A DNA stretch of 55,583 nt from Chloroflexota bacterium (lineage in GTDB: Bacteria > Chloroflexota > Anaerolineae > UBA4142 > SHND01). A model generated the notes under the pieces. That model saw nothing but the letters and a program-made list of their open reading frames with translations. It did not search any database and was not told the DNA's origin. The translations under genes were made by a program, and so were the position numbers. Shown one piece after another: positions 42,096 to 50,411 of the stretch. The DNA is taken from positions 1-55,583 of the forward strand of contig JAKOPZ010000008.1 in the NCBI GenBank assembly GCA_029778615.1, read 5' to 3'. The first letter of the stretch is position 1. Each line of letters begins with the position of its first letter.

Positions 42096-42716
42096 TCAAG
42101 CTCCCACGTTTTCGACATAGCCGCTGTCCTGCCCGTTCTCTTGCAACAAGTGCTTGAGTTTTTCCTTGCCCAAACGCATTCGCGTATGCACAGTGCCGAG
42201 CGGCAGCGCCAGCCGTTTGGCAATTTCGCGGCGGCTAAATCCTTCCAGATACGCCATCTGTAAAAGCTGTTGTTGGGCAGGGGGCAATTGGTCGAGCGCC
42301 GCGCGCACTTGCATCTGGTCCAATTCGCCCAGTAGTTCGCCTTCGGTATCGCGCAAACGTCCTGGAATATCGTTGTATGCTTTGCGTTCCGCGTTGCCGC
42401 GCGAGCGGGTGCGGCGCAATTCGTCAATCGCCAAATTGTGCACCACGCGATGAAACCACCCGCCAAAGCTGCCGCGCACGGCTTGGAATTTTTCCGCGTG
42501 ATTCCAAATTTTCAAAAAGGCGTCCACGACAATATCTTCGGCGGTCTGATAATCAACGCCGACGCGCTGCGCGGTGCGGATACCGCGTTCGACATAGCGT
42601 TTGAATAACAGTTCCAACGCCCATTCTTGGCGCGCGCCGATTTGTTGCATCAAGTGCGCGTCCGAATCGTTGAGACTCTGGCGGGGTTGGACATAGAATT
42701 GAGATGAAATGTTCAT
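42096..42716 (-). CDS. ECF-type RNA polymerase sigma factor
   Basis: A 206-residue sigma factor. Region 2: ALELLFKRYVERGIRTAQRVGVDYQTAEDIVVDAFLKIWNHAEKFQAVRGSFGGWFHRVVHNLAIDELRR. Region 4: LPPAQQQLLQMAYLEGFSRREIAKRLALPLGTVHTRMRLGKEKLKHLL. Start at the ATG at 42716; a longer frame to 42773 is possible but would run almost up to the regulator stop. It lies 22 bp downstream of the degenerate NarL-like gene, probably in the same operon. Confidence 0.9.
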   Translation of the reverse strand: MNISSQFYVQPRQSLNDSDAHLMQQIGARQEWALELLFKRYVERGIRTAQRVGVDYQTAEDIVVDAFLKIWNHAEKFQAVRGSFGGWFHRVVHNLAIDELRRTRSRGNAERKAYNDIPGRLRDTEGELLGELDQMQVRAALDQLPPAQQQLLQMAYLEGFSRREIAKRLALPLGTVHTRMRLGKEKLKHLLQENGQDSGYVENVGA

Positions 42717-42738
42717 ACGAGTTCGATGGGGACAGAGT

Positions 42739-43383
42739 TCAAGCGAGCCCGAGCGCAAAATAAACGGCGGCATCCTGCCTCGACTTGACGTTCAATTTGT
42801 CGAGAATGTTATGCACGTGATTTTTCGCCGTTCCCAGTTGAATGGTCAGCTGCTGCGCGATTTCTCGATTGCCGTACCCTTGCGCGATCAACCGCAAAAT
42901 TTCGCGTTCCCGCGCGGTAAGATTTTTTTCCGACGCCGGAGAGGCGAGGGCATTCCCACTGCGCTGTTTATGCGCCAAAGCGGTTACACGTTTCAAAACC
43001 ACAGGAAACACGTCGGCGTTGAGGGCGACTTGACGGCGGGCGGCGAGACGCACCGCGCGCACCAAATCCGCCGACGAATCTTGTTCGCGGATACAGCCCG
43101 TCGCGCCCGCTTCCAGAAAACGCAATATCACCGCTTCCACATTGGGCAACCCCACGACGAGCGCAGCGGGACCGTGCGGTCCGCGCCGAAGTGCCTGAAT
43201 CAATCCCAGCGCATCTTGAATTTCATGACTGACAACTACAACATCACAGGTATCGCGATAATGCAGCGCAAGCGACTGTTCCTCCACACAACCGACGACC
43301 TGCAAATCGGGTTGGTTGGCGAATGCCGCTTGCAGTAAATCACTCATCAAGCGAACCGAAGTTACAATCAATATCCGAATCAT
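42739..43383 (-). CDS. NarL-like regulator with degenerate receiver
   Basis: A 214-residue protein with GGAGAGG before the ATG. The C-terminal LuxR domain (about 145-205: LTAREREILRLIAQGYGNREIAQQLTIQLGTAKNHVHNILDKLNV) is intact. The receiver lacks the acidic pair (Thr8-Ser9) and the Asp (Ser52 in VVVVSHEIQD), and the conserved Lys is also lost. It is related to the 41265-41912 product, so two Asp-less regulators flank the giant kinase. Site F of the 19-bp motif lies about 98 bp upstream. Confidence 0.88.
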   Translation of the reverse strand: MIRILIVTSVRLMSDLLQAAFANQPDLQVVGCVEEQSLALHYRDTCDVVVVSHEIQDALGLIQALRRGPHGPAALVVGLPNVEAVILRFLEAGATGCIREQDSSADLVRAVRLAARRQVALNADVFPVVLKRVTALAHKQRSGNALASPASEKNLTAREREILRLIAQGYGNREIAQQLTIQLGTAKNHVHNILDKLNVKSRQDAAVYFALGLA

Positions 43384-43433
43384 GTTCCTCTCCGTGCAAC
43401 CAGTCATACTATACGGTTGCGCGCAGAGATTCC

Positions 43434-43859
43434 CTATCGGTGTGTTTCCGATTCCAATGTAAGATTTGACGCTTGACTTGTGTCGGTGTTTGGACTACGC
43501 GCGCTTTCGCGTTCGCGCAGCATTTCAAATTCCCTTTGCAGTTTTTCCAATTCGTCGTCGGACATGTCCTCCAAATCCACCATCGTCGTACGCGCCTCTT
43601 GTACCGCGCGCAGCAGTTCGTCCAGCTTGAGTTGAATCGCTCTCGAATCGCGGTTCTGGGTGTTTTGAATCATAAAGACGACGAGAAAGGTCACAATCGT
43701 CGTACCGGTATTAATGACCAATTGCCACGTGTCAGAAAAACCAAAAAAGGGTCCGCTCACCGCCCAAACAATCACCACCAGCGCGGCGACGATAAATGCA
43801 ATGGGCGTGCCAATCAAAGCCGAAGTGGATTGTGCGACCTTGCGAAAGAGCTCATTCAT
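43434..43859 (-). CDS. Low-affinity iron permease family protein
   Basis: A 141-residue membrane protein with two helices (about 18-40 and 48-66) and the family motif IVWAVSGPFFGFSDTWQLVINTGTTIVTFLVVFMIQNTQNRDSRAIQLKLDELLRA, followed by an acidic helical tail. Despite the family name, bacterial members are poorly characterised and direct iron transport is unproven. It is upstream of the NarL-like gene on the same strand. Confidence 0.88.
   Translation of the reverse strand: MNELFRKVAQSTSALIGTPIAFIVAALVVIVWAVSGPFFGFSDTWQLVINTGTTIVTFLVVFMIQNTQNRDSRAIQLKLDELLRAVQEARTTMVDLEDMSDDELEKLQREFEMLRERESARSPNTDTSQASNLTLESETHR
43481..43499 (-). promoter_or_regulatory. 19-bp motif, site F
   Basis: TGTCGGTGTTTGGACTACG lies in the last codons of the iron-permease-like gene, 98 bp before the NarL-like start, similar in distance to site A. 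A further ATCGG/CCGAT inverted repeat lies at about 43437-43452. Confidence 0.45.
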
Positions 43860-43866
43860 AGTATTT

Positions 43867-43897
43867 GAAAAAAGAACAGCGCTCCGCGCGGAGCGCT
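43867..43897 (-). terminator. Rho-independent terminator
   Basis: A 20-bp perfect palindrome AGCGCTCCGCGCGGAGCGCT (43878-43897) followed on the minus strand by TTCTTTTTT. It ends the small membrane-protein gene at 43926. Confidence 0.85.
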
Positions 43898-43925
43898 GCT
43901 CTCGTTTATCCTCTGCCGATTCGGG

Positions 43926-44201
43926 CTATCCGGCGCTTGAAGTAAGGAACCACCGATAGCTCATTGGATTGGGCTGTTGGGGATTCGGATTTTGCGGCTG
44001 CTCGGGCGCCGGTTGCTGCGGTGGATTATTCGCGGGAGGCGGATTGACATTAATGTCAATGCTCTTGGGAAATAAGGAACCGCCTGCTCCGGTAAAGTAC
44101 AACAGCCCGACAATAACAATCAGCGCGAGGACGACGATGGCAACAATTGCCACGCCGCTGCCACCACTGCCGCTTGTAACCACTGTGGTTTTTTCCGTCA
44201 T
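43926..44201 (-). CDS. Small membrane protein with Pro/Asn/Gln-rich tail
   Basis: A 91-residue product beginning at the ATG at 44201 after a GGAG site. Short Gly/Ser-rich cytoplasmic start, one transmembrane helix (about 18-40: VAIVAIVVLALIVIVGLLYFTGAGG) and an exported low-complexity tail rich in Pro, Asn and Gln. A terminator follows. No family recognised; the composition suggests a flexible envelope or anchoring peptide. Confidence 0.65.
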   Translation of the reverse strand: MTEKTTVVTSGSGGSGVAIVAIVVLALIVIVGLLYFTGAGGSLFPKSIDINVNPPPANNPPQQPAPEQPQNPNPQQPNPMSYRWFLTSSAG

Positions 44202-44396
44202 GTCGCTCCTTTCCCTCCGCGTGAACACGGATGGAATTTCTCTGGTACCTAATTTCATGGATGCGCAATACGCGTGTACCGCCAACGCGCGGTACTGGTT
44301 GACGCATCTTGTCGCATTATAAAAAGTGTGCCTGCAATGTCCATCTATCGAGGCACACGAACGGGGTATAGCTCGAGATGCATTCGCCCCGCAAGA

Positions 44397-44464
44397 TATA
44401 TCCGGATACAGGTCTCGCGTCTATATCCTGATGGATTCACAAACGCGCGCCCGCTGTTTATATT
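44397..44464 (+). promoter_or_regulatory. Leaderless-type promoter with tandem upstream repeats
   Basis: TTCACA (44436-44441), 17 nt, TATATT (44459-44464), then only 6 nt to the ATG at 44471, so transcription should start at the start codon. Immediately upstream lies a 25-bp-spaced direct repeat TATATCCGGAT (44397-44407) and TATATCCTGAT (44422-44432), a likely activator site. Confidence 0.6.
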
Positions 44465-44470
44465 CTTTTT

Positions 44471-44869
44471 ATGGTGAAAACACGCGGCAGCACAGGGCGC
44501 GAAAACATCTGGATTGGCGGTTCGCCGCGTTTTTTGCGCGATATTTGCGAATATGTTTTTAAAAAAACGTTCGGAAATGTCGCGGTCGCTCAGGTCGTCA
44601 GTCCCGATTTGCCTACGCTCGAGCTGCCCGAACACGTCGGCTGGTTGGTGTGGTTTCTCAATAGTACTGCTCATCCGCCGCTGGCATGGCGCAAACCGAA
44701 ACAGTTCTCTCACGCGAACGTGGCGCTCATTCATTCTGACGGCAACGCGTTGGTGTATTGGGCAGACGGTGGCGAAACCACGCGCCACGATATTTCACTC
44801 CAAGAATTGGTCGCACTCGTACACATGCGTCGCGCGAAAACAGTCCGAGCCGCACCTGCTGCTCATTAA
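44471..44869 (+). CDS. Hypothetical protein, leaderless transcript
   Basis: A 132-residue cytoplasmic protein with no ribosome site but a well-formed promoter 6 nt before its ATG. The start ENIWIGGSPRFLRDICEYVFKKTFGNVAVAQVV resembles the first beta-alpha unit of NarL-type receivers, without acidic residues; the rest (LVWFLNSTAHPPLAWRKPKQFSHANVALIHSDGNALVYWADGGETTRHDISLQELVALV) is not assigned. It could be a degenerate receiver related to the Asp-less regulators nearby. It precedes the rhomboid gene by 74 bp. Confidence 0.65.
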   Translation: MVKTRGSTGRENIWIGGSPRFLRDICEYVFKKTFGNVAVAQVVSPDLPTLELPEHVGWLVWFLNSTAHPPLAWRKPKQFSHANVALIHSDGNALVYWADGGETTRHDISLQELVALVHMRRAKTVRAAPAAH

Positions 44870-44943
44870 CACGGAATGCCCGCTCCCGCAGAGACAGGCA
44901 TTCGCACCATTATCAAAAACATTTCTTTTCATACGGAGCAACT

Positions 44944-45600
44944 ATGATTCCTATTGGCAACGAATCTCGCCGCGTGCAGTTTCCACTCGCAACGTATCTC
45001 ATCATTGTGTTGAACATCATTATGTTTGTGTTGGAACTGGTGAACGGCGACAACTTTACTTTGCAATATGCGCTCATCCCCGCGAATGTTTCACGCGGAG
45101 AGGCGCTTGTAACCGTCTTGACCTCCATGTTCCTTCACGCCGGTTTCCTGCATATCGCGAGCAATATGATTTATCTGTGGGTGTTCGGACCCGCGCTCGA
45201 AGATGTCATGGGCTCGATTCCTTTTGGCATCTTTTATCTCTTGTGCGGCATCGCCGCGACGGTGCTCCAAGTCCTCGTCAACATCAATTCGCAAGTGCCT
45301 AATCTCGGCGCGAGCGGCGCCATCGCCGGAGTTCTGGGCGGCTATATTCTCTTGTTTCCGCGCGACAGCATTCGCGCGGTCAGTTTTGTAGGCGGGAGCA
45401 TCCTCTCTAATCGCATCAGCGCGTTAGTGCTGATTGGCTTTTGGTTTGTGTTGCAGCTGGTCAGCGGTTTTACGTCTCTGGGCGACATCACACAAGGCGG
45501 GGTCGCCTACTTTGCGCACATTGGCGGTTTTGTCGCGGGCGTGGCGCTCGTAAAATTCTTTGCGCGGCGTCCGCCGAACAATGTCGCGGAACTGATGTAA
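44944..45600 (+). CDS. Rhomboid-family intramembrane serine protease
   Basis: A 218-residue protease with six predicted helices. The catalytic Ser is in NLGASGAIAGVLGGY and the His in YFAHIGGFVAGVAL; the membrane-entry loop HAGFLHIASNMIYLWVFG has the family His and Asn. It cleaves transmembrane substrates in the lipid bilayer. The ATG follows CGGAGCA; longer frames are unlikely. Nearby single-pass proteins are possible but unproven substrates. Confidence 0.93.
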   Translation: MIPIGNESRRVQFPLATYLIIVLNIIMFVLELVNGDNFTLQYALIPANVSRGEALVTVLTSMFLHAGFLHIASNMIYLWVFGPALEDVMGSIPFGIFYLLCGIAATVLQVLVNINSQVPNLGASGAIAGVLGGYILLFPRDSIRAVSFVGGSILSNRISALVLIGFWFVLQLVSGFTSLGDITQGGVAYFAHIGGFVAGVALVKFFARRPPNNVAELM

Positions 45601-45611
45601 TCCGACCATTG

Positions 45612-45653
45612 AAAAAAAACGCGGCGCCCTAATTGGGACGCCGCGTTTTTTTT
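45612..45653. terminator. Bidirectional terminator
   Basis: AAAAAAAACGCGGCG.CCC / GGG.CGCCGCGTTTTTTT stem with a TAATT loop between the convergent rhomboid gene and the small Gly-rich membrane-protein gene. Runs of A and T on both sides allow termination in both directions. Confidence 0.9.
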
Positions 45654-45939
45654 AGCCGCCGAAACTTCCGCCGCTGCGTACGTTCGGGTCATCATGGCGC
45701 GGACGTTCGCCGCCGAGTGCCGGTCCGCGACTAGCAGTCGGGAAATTGCCAAAGCCGCCACTGTCGCCAAAGCTTCCGCCACTGCTCACCTTTGGGTCAT
45801 CATAGCGCGGGAATTCATTGCCGCGATTCATGTACGGTGCCGAAGAACCTCCGCCGCGCCGCATCATCGAAGCAAACGCGTACAGCGCAAACAAAATCAA
45901 TGCGCCGAAACAAATCAGAGAAAACAAACTGTCCATCAT
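45652..45939 (-). CDS. Small membrane protein with repeated DDP/GGSFG motif
   Basis: A 95-residue protein with one N-terminal helix (about 5-24: LFSLICFGALILFALYAFAS) and a Gly/Ser/Phe-rich tail with a duplicated unit: RYDDPKVSSGGSFGDSGG and RHDDPNVRSGGSFGG. The stop lies in the terminator. Gene order with 46013 (74-bp gap) suggests co-transcription. No known family. Confidence 0.7.
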   Translation of the reverse strand: MMDSLFSLICFGALILFALYAFASMMRRGGGSSAPYMNRGNEFPRYDDPKVSSGGSFGDSGGFGNFPTASRGPALGGERPRHDDPNVRSGGSFGG

Positions 45940-46012
45940 ATCCTCCGAAACAGAATCGAGCGTCCTGCTCGCGCAGCGTACGCGTGAGCGAGACGTTGTA
46001 CTGTATTTGAAC

Positions 46013-46528
46013 TTAGCTCACCGTGAACTGTGTTTGCGGTCCGGGATTCCCGTTGACAAAAATTTGCACCGAATAATTTCCCGGCGTTAACCCCACATTG
46101 TCCGGTGAAATGTGAAACTCGATATACGTGCTTGCATAATCGTGGTCCGCCACAATCTCATTCGTATCTTCGAACGGGCTGCCCTCGCGACTCCACCGCG
46201 CAAACAAACTGGTGCCCGATGGAATTGTGCCTTGCGTCACCGCATAAATCACGCGGTCGCTCGCGCGAAATTGATTTGTCGTTTCGACAGGAACATTTCC
46301 TTCGCCTACGCTACGCGCCATCACAATCGGACCCAACTGCGCGTTGCCGTTTTGTGCGGCATTGATTGGCACACCGGGCATCTCTGTTGGCGCGACGACC
46401 ACCGGCGCGGTCGGGTTGCCTTGCAGCAAGTTGCCGCCTGTGGCGACCAGCGCACAGACCGCGCAGACCAGAATGCCGCCAATCAGCAGCACCCATTTCA
46501 GGTTTCCTCCAAAATTCGGTAAATTCAT
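46013..46528 (-). CDS. Membrane-anchored protein with Ig-like exported domain
   Basis: A 171-residue product. One anchor helix (about 11-32: WVLLIGGILVCAVCALVATGG), a Pro/Ala-rich linker and a beta-sandwich-like domain (about 65-171: IVMARSVGEGNVPVETTNQFRASDRVIYAV, LFARWSREG, YIEFHISPDNVGLTPGNYSVQIFVNG). The last part is like bacterial Ig or CARDB-type folds. It lies 27 bp downstream of the ABC-2 permease gene and could assist export, though nothing proves this. Confidence 0.72.
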   Translation of the reverse strand: MNLPNFGGNLKWVLLIGGILVCAVCALVATGGNLLQGNPTAPVVVAPTEMPGVPINAAQNGNAQLGPIVMARSVGEGNVPVETTNQFRASDRVIYAVTQGTIPSGTSLFARWSREGSPFEDTNEIVADHDYASTYIEFHISPDNVGLTPGNYSVQIFVNGNPGPQTQFTVS

Positions 46529-46555
46529 TTTTCATTTCTCCTTCCGGTTCATCAC

Positions 46556-48052
46556 TCAGCGCGCAAACTTGAGTTGGCGCGCGGCAAAAAGATTCGCAAT
46601 CAAAAATGTCACCAGCGTCACGCCGCCCAACAGCAGCCATATCCACAACGCAGGCATTACTCCGCGCAGCATTACATCTTGCAGAGCGAGAATTCCGGGT
46701 GTAATCGGCATCGCATACCCGAGCGCGCGCACGGGCAGCCAGAAATTTTCCAGCGGCAGGAAAAAGCCGCTAAAAAAAATCGAGAGCAGGAGCATCAACA
46801 TCGAGAGCTGCACTGCCTGCGTATCCGATTTGCTGACGGTCGAAATCAGAAAACCAATTCCCAACGACGCAATCACAAGCAGCGCGAGCACTCCGACAAA
46901 CGCGCCGGTATCCCCGCGAAAGGGCACTTGCATCCACGACATTGCCAGCGCGAGCACGCCGCCCAGAATTCCGATAAACAAAACATAGGCGAGATATTTT
47001 CCGAGCAGCACTTGGCGCGAGGAAACCGGCGCCACGTCAAACAATTCCACCGCTCCGAGAAGCCGTTCGCGCACGAGCGACAACGCGCCGAGCGTTACCG
47101 CGATGTGCTGCAAAATCAACGCGAGCACCGCCGGAGCATAAAACGTTGCCAGCGTGAGCACCTGTCCTTGCGCGTTTTCGTACGTCGGCATGAGCGGCGA
47201 AACGAGCACCGTCGCAGGTGTTTCGCTAAAATTTTTCAGCAGCGTTTCAAATTGCGCGACGCGGTCGCGCACCGCTTGCAAACGCGCCTGCTCTTGGGCG
47301 AACGTGTGCGCGGTGATGGACGCGTCGAGCGCGTCGAGGTCATTGCCCAGCGCGGTCAATTCCGTTTGCGTTTGCGCGGGGTCCGCGCCGTTCGACGCAA
47401 CCTGCGCGGCGAGCAGAGGACTCGCGACCATCACATTCACCAACGCGCGCAAGCGTTGAATCGAATCGCGGCTGTGTGTGAGCTCGGCGTCACTACTGTT
47501 TGCCGAGAGCGCATCCAATTCCTGGCGCACCTCTCCCACCCATGCTTGATTCGCGCGCGCGTTTTGCTGCACTTGTGTCGCGGTTTGAACGAGCAGCGCC
47601 TTGTTCATTTCATTGACCTGCGCATATCCCAACGACTGAATCCACGCCTCATTCAACGGGTTAATTTCCGCGTACAAAAATTTTACGGGTGCGGCTTGAC
47701 CGCTTGCGAGCCGCGTCTGCACATCGGCGGGAATAATTTCCACCACGTCAGCTTGACGCGCCTGCAACAATGCCTTTGCCGCATTTTCGTCATGGGTCAC
47801 TTGTACCACGTTGTAGGTCAAACTTGCCGCGTACTGAATCGCACTCACATCCATTTGCTGCGCGAGCGCTTTGGGAATCACCAACACGGCGCGCAAACGC
47901 GGCGTCGCTTGATAACCCAAACCAAACAGCAGCAAAATCAAAAACGGTCCCAGAATCAACGCCAACATCAAACGCGGCTGGCGGCGCACTTCGTTCAATT
48001 CTTTGGTGAAAAATGCCAGGAGGCGAATAAATCCTTTAAACATCAGCGTCAT
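46556..48052 (-). CDS. ABC-2 type transporter permease
   Basis: A 498-residue exporter permease. The first helix (LMLALILGPFLILLLFGLGY) is followed by a large extracytoplasmic, partly coiled-coil domain (about 60-290) and a C-terminal block of five helices (PAVLALILQHIAVTLGALSLVRERLLGAVELFDVAPVSSRQVLLGKYLAY...). This is the YhgE/DrrB-like ABC-2 layout. The start overlaps the end of the ATPase gene by 17 bp, indicating translational coupling. Substrate unknown; drug, lipid or polymer export are typical. Confidence 0.9.
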   Translation of the reverse strand: MTLMFKGFIRLLAFFTKELNEVRRQPRLMLALILGPFLILLLFGLGYQATPRLRAVLVIPKALAQQMDVSAIQYAASLTYNVVQVTHDENAAKALLQARQADVVEIIPADVQTRLASGQAAPVKFLYAEINPLNEAWIQSLGYAQVNEMNKALLVQTATQVQQNARANQAWVGEVRQELDALSANSSDAELTHSRDSIQRLRALVNVMVASPLLAAQVASNGADPAQTQTELTALGNDLDALDASITAHTFAQEQARLQAVRDRVAQFETLLKNFSETPATVLVSPLMPTYENAQGQVLTLATFYAPAVLALILQHIAVTLGALSLVRERLLGAVELFDVAPVSSRQVLLGKYLAYVLFIGILGGVLALAMSWMQVPFRGDTGAFVGVLALLVIASLGIGFLISTVSKSDTQAVQLSMLMLLLSIFFSGFFLPLENFWLPVRALGYAMPITPGILALQDVMLRGVMPALWIWLLLGGVTLVTFLIANLFAARQLKFAR

Positions 48053-49064
48053 CCTGTCGCATCAGATTTACAAATACGTCGTCAAAGGGTGGTTCGTACC
48101 GGTCAATGCTCTGCACCTGAATTCCCGAATTGCCGTTCAAACAGGTGACCAGCAGCGGCAATGTTTTCGCCGCGTCGTCGGTGTACACCGTCAATGTGCC
48201 GGGCTCGCGATAGGAACGCTGTACTTGATTTACTTCGGGCTGCGCGTCGAGACGGCGCAACGCTTCGCGTTCATGTGCCGCGTCCACCACCAGCCGAATC
48301 AATTCACCGCCCAACGCTTTGCGGCGGAGATTATCCGGCGTATCCAGTTCAATCAAGCGTCCGTCGCGCATCACGCCCACGTAATCGCAGTACGCTGCTT
48401 CGCCCACGTACTGCGTGGTGACAAACAACGTACGTCCCTGTTCGCGCAGCACACGAAAATTTTCCCAAAATTTGGAACGCAGCACCGGGTCAATTCCCGC
48501 AGTCGGTTCATCCGCAAAAATCAACGCGGGGGCATTGACCAGCGCCGCCGCCACCGCAAGCCGCCTCTGCATTCCACCCGAAAGTTGCCTGCCAACTTTG
48601 TGTTTGTGTTCGCGCAGTTCCACAAAATCGAGCAGTTCATTCAAACGTTTGCTGCGTCCGAACAAAGGCATTCCGTACAGCGACGCGACAAAGTTCAAAT
48701 TTTCCCACACGCTCAAATTTGGATACAAGACAAACTGCTGCGGCATATAGCCGATTTTCTCGCGCGTGGGCGTGGAAAATTTTCGAGGCGTCTGCCCGAA
48801 CACGCGCACGCTGCCTTCTGTCGGTTTGTACAAACCGGTGAGCAATCGGACTGTCGTCGTCTTGCCGCAGCCGCTCGGTCCGATGAGACCGAAAATCGTT
48901 CCGGGCGGTACGGACATGGTGAGTGGATAGAGACCGACCTCTTTGCCAAAGTGAACGCTGGCATTTTGTACGTCAATGACCATTTGTTCCGGCGCATTCA
49001 AGGGAATCTCGGAGGCAGCAGAACGCGTCAGCGTTTGAGTTGAAACGGAATTGCTCTGATTCAT
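48036..49064 (-). CDS. ABC exporter ATP-binding protein
   Basis: A 342-residue ABC ATPase: Walker A IGPSGCGKTTT, Q-loop MPQQFVLYP, signature QLSGGMQRR, Walker B ALIFADEPTAGID and a C-terminal regulatory domain (about 250-342) typical of DrrA/CcmA-type exporters. The switch position reads TTQY rather than TTH, so the usual His is replaced by Gln, as in some exporter ATPases. Start chosen at the ATG at 49064; a TTG at 49076 is possible. It is the partner of the downstream ABC-2 permease. Confidence 0.9.
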   Translation of the reverse strand: MNQSNSVSTQTLTRSAASEIPLNAPEQMVIDVQNASVHFGKEVGLYPLTMSVPPGTIFGLIGPSGCGKTTTVRLLTGLYKPTEGSVRVFGQTPRKFSTPTREKIGYMPQQFVLYPNLSVWENLNFVASLYGMPLFGRSKRLNELLDFVELREHKHKVGRQLSGGMQRRLAVAAALVNAPALIFADEPTAGIDPVLRSKFWENFRVLREQGRTLFVTTQYVGEAAYCDYVGVMRDGRLIELDTPDNLRRKALGGELIRLVVDAAHEREALRRLDAQPEVNQVQRSYREPGTLTVYTDDAAKTLPLLVTCLNGNSGIQVQSIDRYEPPFDDVFVNLMRQDDADV

Positions 49065-49116
49065 TTTTGTTCCCAAACTGTTTTGGTTTGATGTGTGCTC
49101 ACGCGGTCAAAACGCA

Positions 49117-50223
49117 TCAAGAGACGCGCGGCGCTTTCGACGCGGCGAATGAGAAAACTTTTTTCAACCCGCCAAATAAAAACATGCCCAGCGCGCCACG
49201 AATCAATTCCAGCGGTTTGAACGGACCGCGCGCGCGAAAGGTGTGGTGCGGCAGCGCGAGATAGAGCGGCGGCGGCGGGCTCGGTTCCACATGCCGGGCT
49301 TGAGCTTGCGGCACAGTTAAAGGCGCGCGCGTGCCCTGCTCGACGCGCGCGGCGTCAGAGAGCTTGACCGCGTCACTGTCGGGACGAATGCCCGCGCCGA
49401 ATTCGGCAGCATATACTTGGGTAATCTCGGCGCCCAAGAACAAAATTTGCGCGGCGTAGTACACCCATACCAGCAAAACTACTACCGAACCCGCCGCGCC
49501 AAACGGTGTCGCCACACTGCTGTTGCCGAGATACAGTCCGAGCAAATATTTTCCAAGCGTAAACAACAACGCCGTAATCAACGCGCCCACCCATACATCA
49601 CGCCACGCGACTTGGGCGTCCGGTAAAAATTTAAACAACAGCGCAAACAACAGCGTCACCGTGCCGACCGAAATCACAATGTCAAGGACCTGCGCCACAA
49701 ACACCCATTGTTGAAAATAACTGCGGACGGAGGTGTTCAACGCCGCCAAACTTGCACTGACCACCAACGAAACCAAAAGCAAAAAGCCGATTCCCAAAAT
49801 CATGCTGAACGACATGACGCGTTCGCGTACCGTCACAAACAATCCCCGGTCCGGTTTTGGCGCAACATTCCAAATGGTGTTGAGCGAATCTTTGAGTTCA
49901 CCAACAACTCCCGTCGCGCCCAGCAAAATAGTCACCAGCCCAAGGACTGCCGCGAGCAAATTGGTGTTCAGCTGCCGCGCGTTATCCAACAACGAATTAA
50001 TCAACTGCGCGCCTTCCGGTCCGACCAGCGCGCCAAGTTCGGACACAATTTGCTGTTGTGCCACATCCGCGCCGAGAATCAATCCCATGACGGCGATAAT
50101 GACCACCAACAGCGGCGCAAGCGAAAAAAGCGTATAGTACGAAAGCGACGCGGCGAGGCGCGTCACTTTATCCTGATTCCATTCTTGAAACACGCGTTTG
50201 AAAAATTCAATCCAGTGCCCCAT
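49117..50223 (-). CDS. YihY/BrkB family membrane protein
   Basis: A 368-residue integral membrane protein with six predicted helices. NQDKVTRLAASLSYYTLFSLAPLLVVIIAVMGLILG, DSLNTIWNV, RERVMSFSMILGIGFLLLVSLVVSA and PLDAQVAWRDVW-like/LLVWVYYAAQILFLGAEITQVYA segments are the BrkB signature. A Pro-rich cytoplasmic tail follows. The earlier RNase BN label for this family is obsolete. Start at the ATG at 50223 with GGAAAGGG upstream. Site E of the 19-bp motif lies about 148 bp upstream. Confidence 0.92.
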   Translation of the reverse strand: MGHWIEFFKRVFQEWNQDKVTRLAASLSYYTLFSLAPLLVVIIAVMGLILGADVAQQQIVSELGALVGPEGAQLINSLLDNARQLNTNLLAAVLGLVTILLGATGVVGELKDSLNTIWNVAPKPDRGLFVTVRERVMSFSMILGIGFLLLVSLVVSASLAALNTSVRSYFQQWVFVAQVLDIVISVGTVTLLFALLFKFLPDAQVAWRDVWVGALITALLFTLGKYLLGLYLGNSSVATPFGAAGSVVVLLVWVYYAAQILFLGAEITQVYAAEFGAGIRPDSDAVKLSDAARVEQGTRAPLTVPQAQARHVEPSPPPPLYLALPHHTFRARGPFKPLELIRGALGMFLFGGLKKVFSFAASKAPRVS

Positions 50224-50370
50224 ATCCAAACCCTTTCCTTGATTTCCGGAATGTTGCAGAGCGACATGACGTTTCCGCGTGTTAACACGCGAACGCGTGC
50301 CGCAGCGCAGCAACAGGCAAAATGTATCGGAAAAGAACCGCATCGCCAATCGGTTCGATTCTGATTGGCG

Positions 50371-50389
50371 TGTCCGCGTTTGGACTACA
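50371..50389 (-). promoter_or_regulatory. 19-bp motif, site E
   Basis: TGTCCGCGTTTGGACTACA matches site F at 16 of 19 positions. It lies in the 400-bp gap 50224-50623, about 148 bp before the YihY/BrkB start. Confidence 0.55.
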
Positions 50390-50411
50390 GGAAAAGTGGG
50401 GGCAAAAAAAA

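Noticed and set aside
46574..48148. 524-codon plus-strand frame opposite the ABC-2 permease
   Set aside because: Gln/Arg/His-rich shadow of a well-supported exporter gene.
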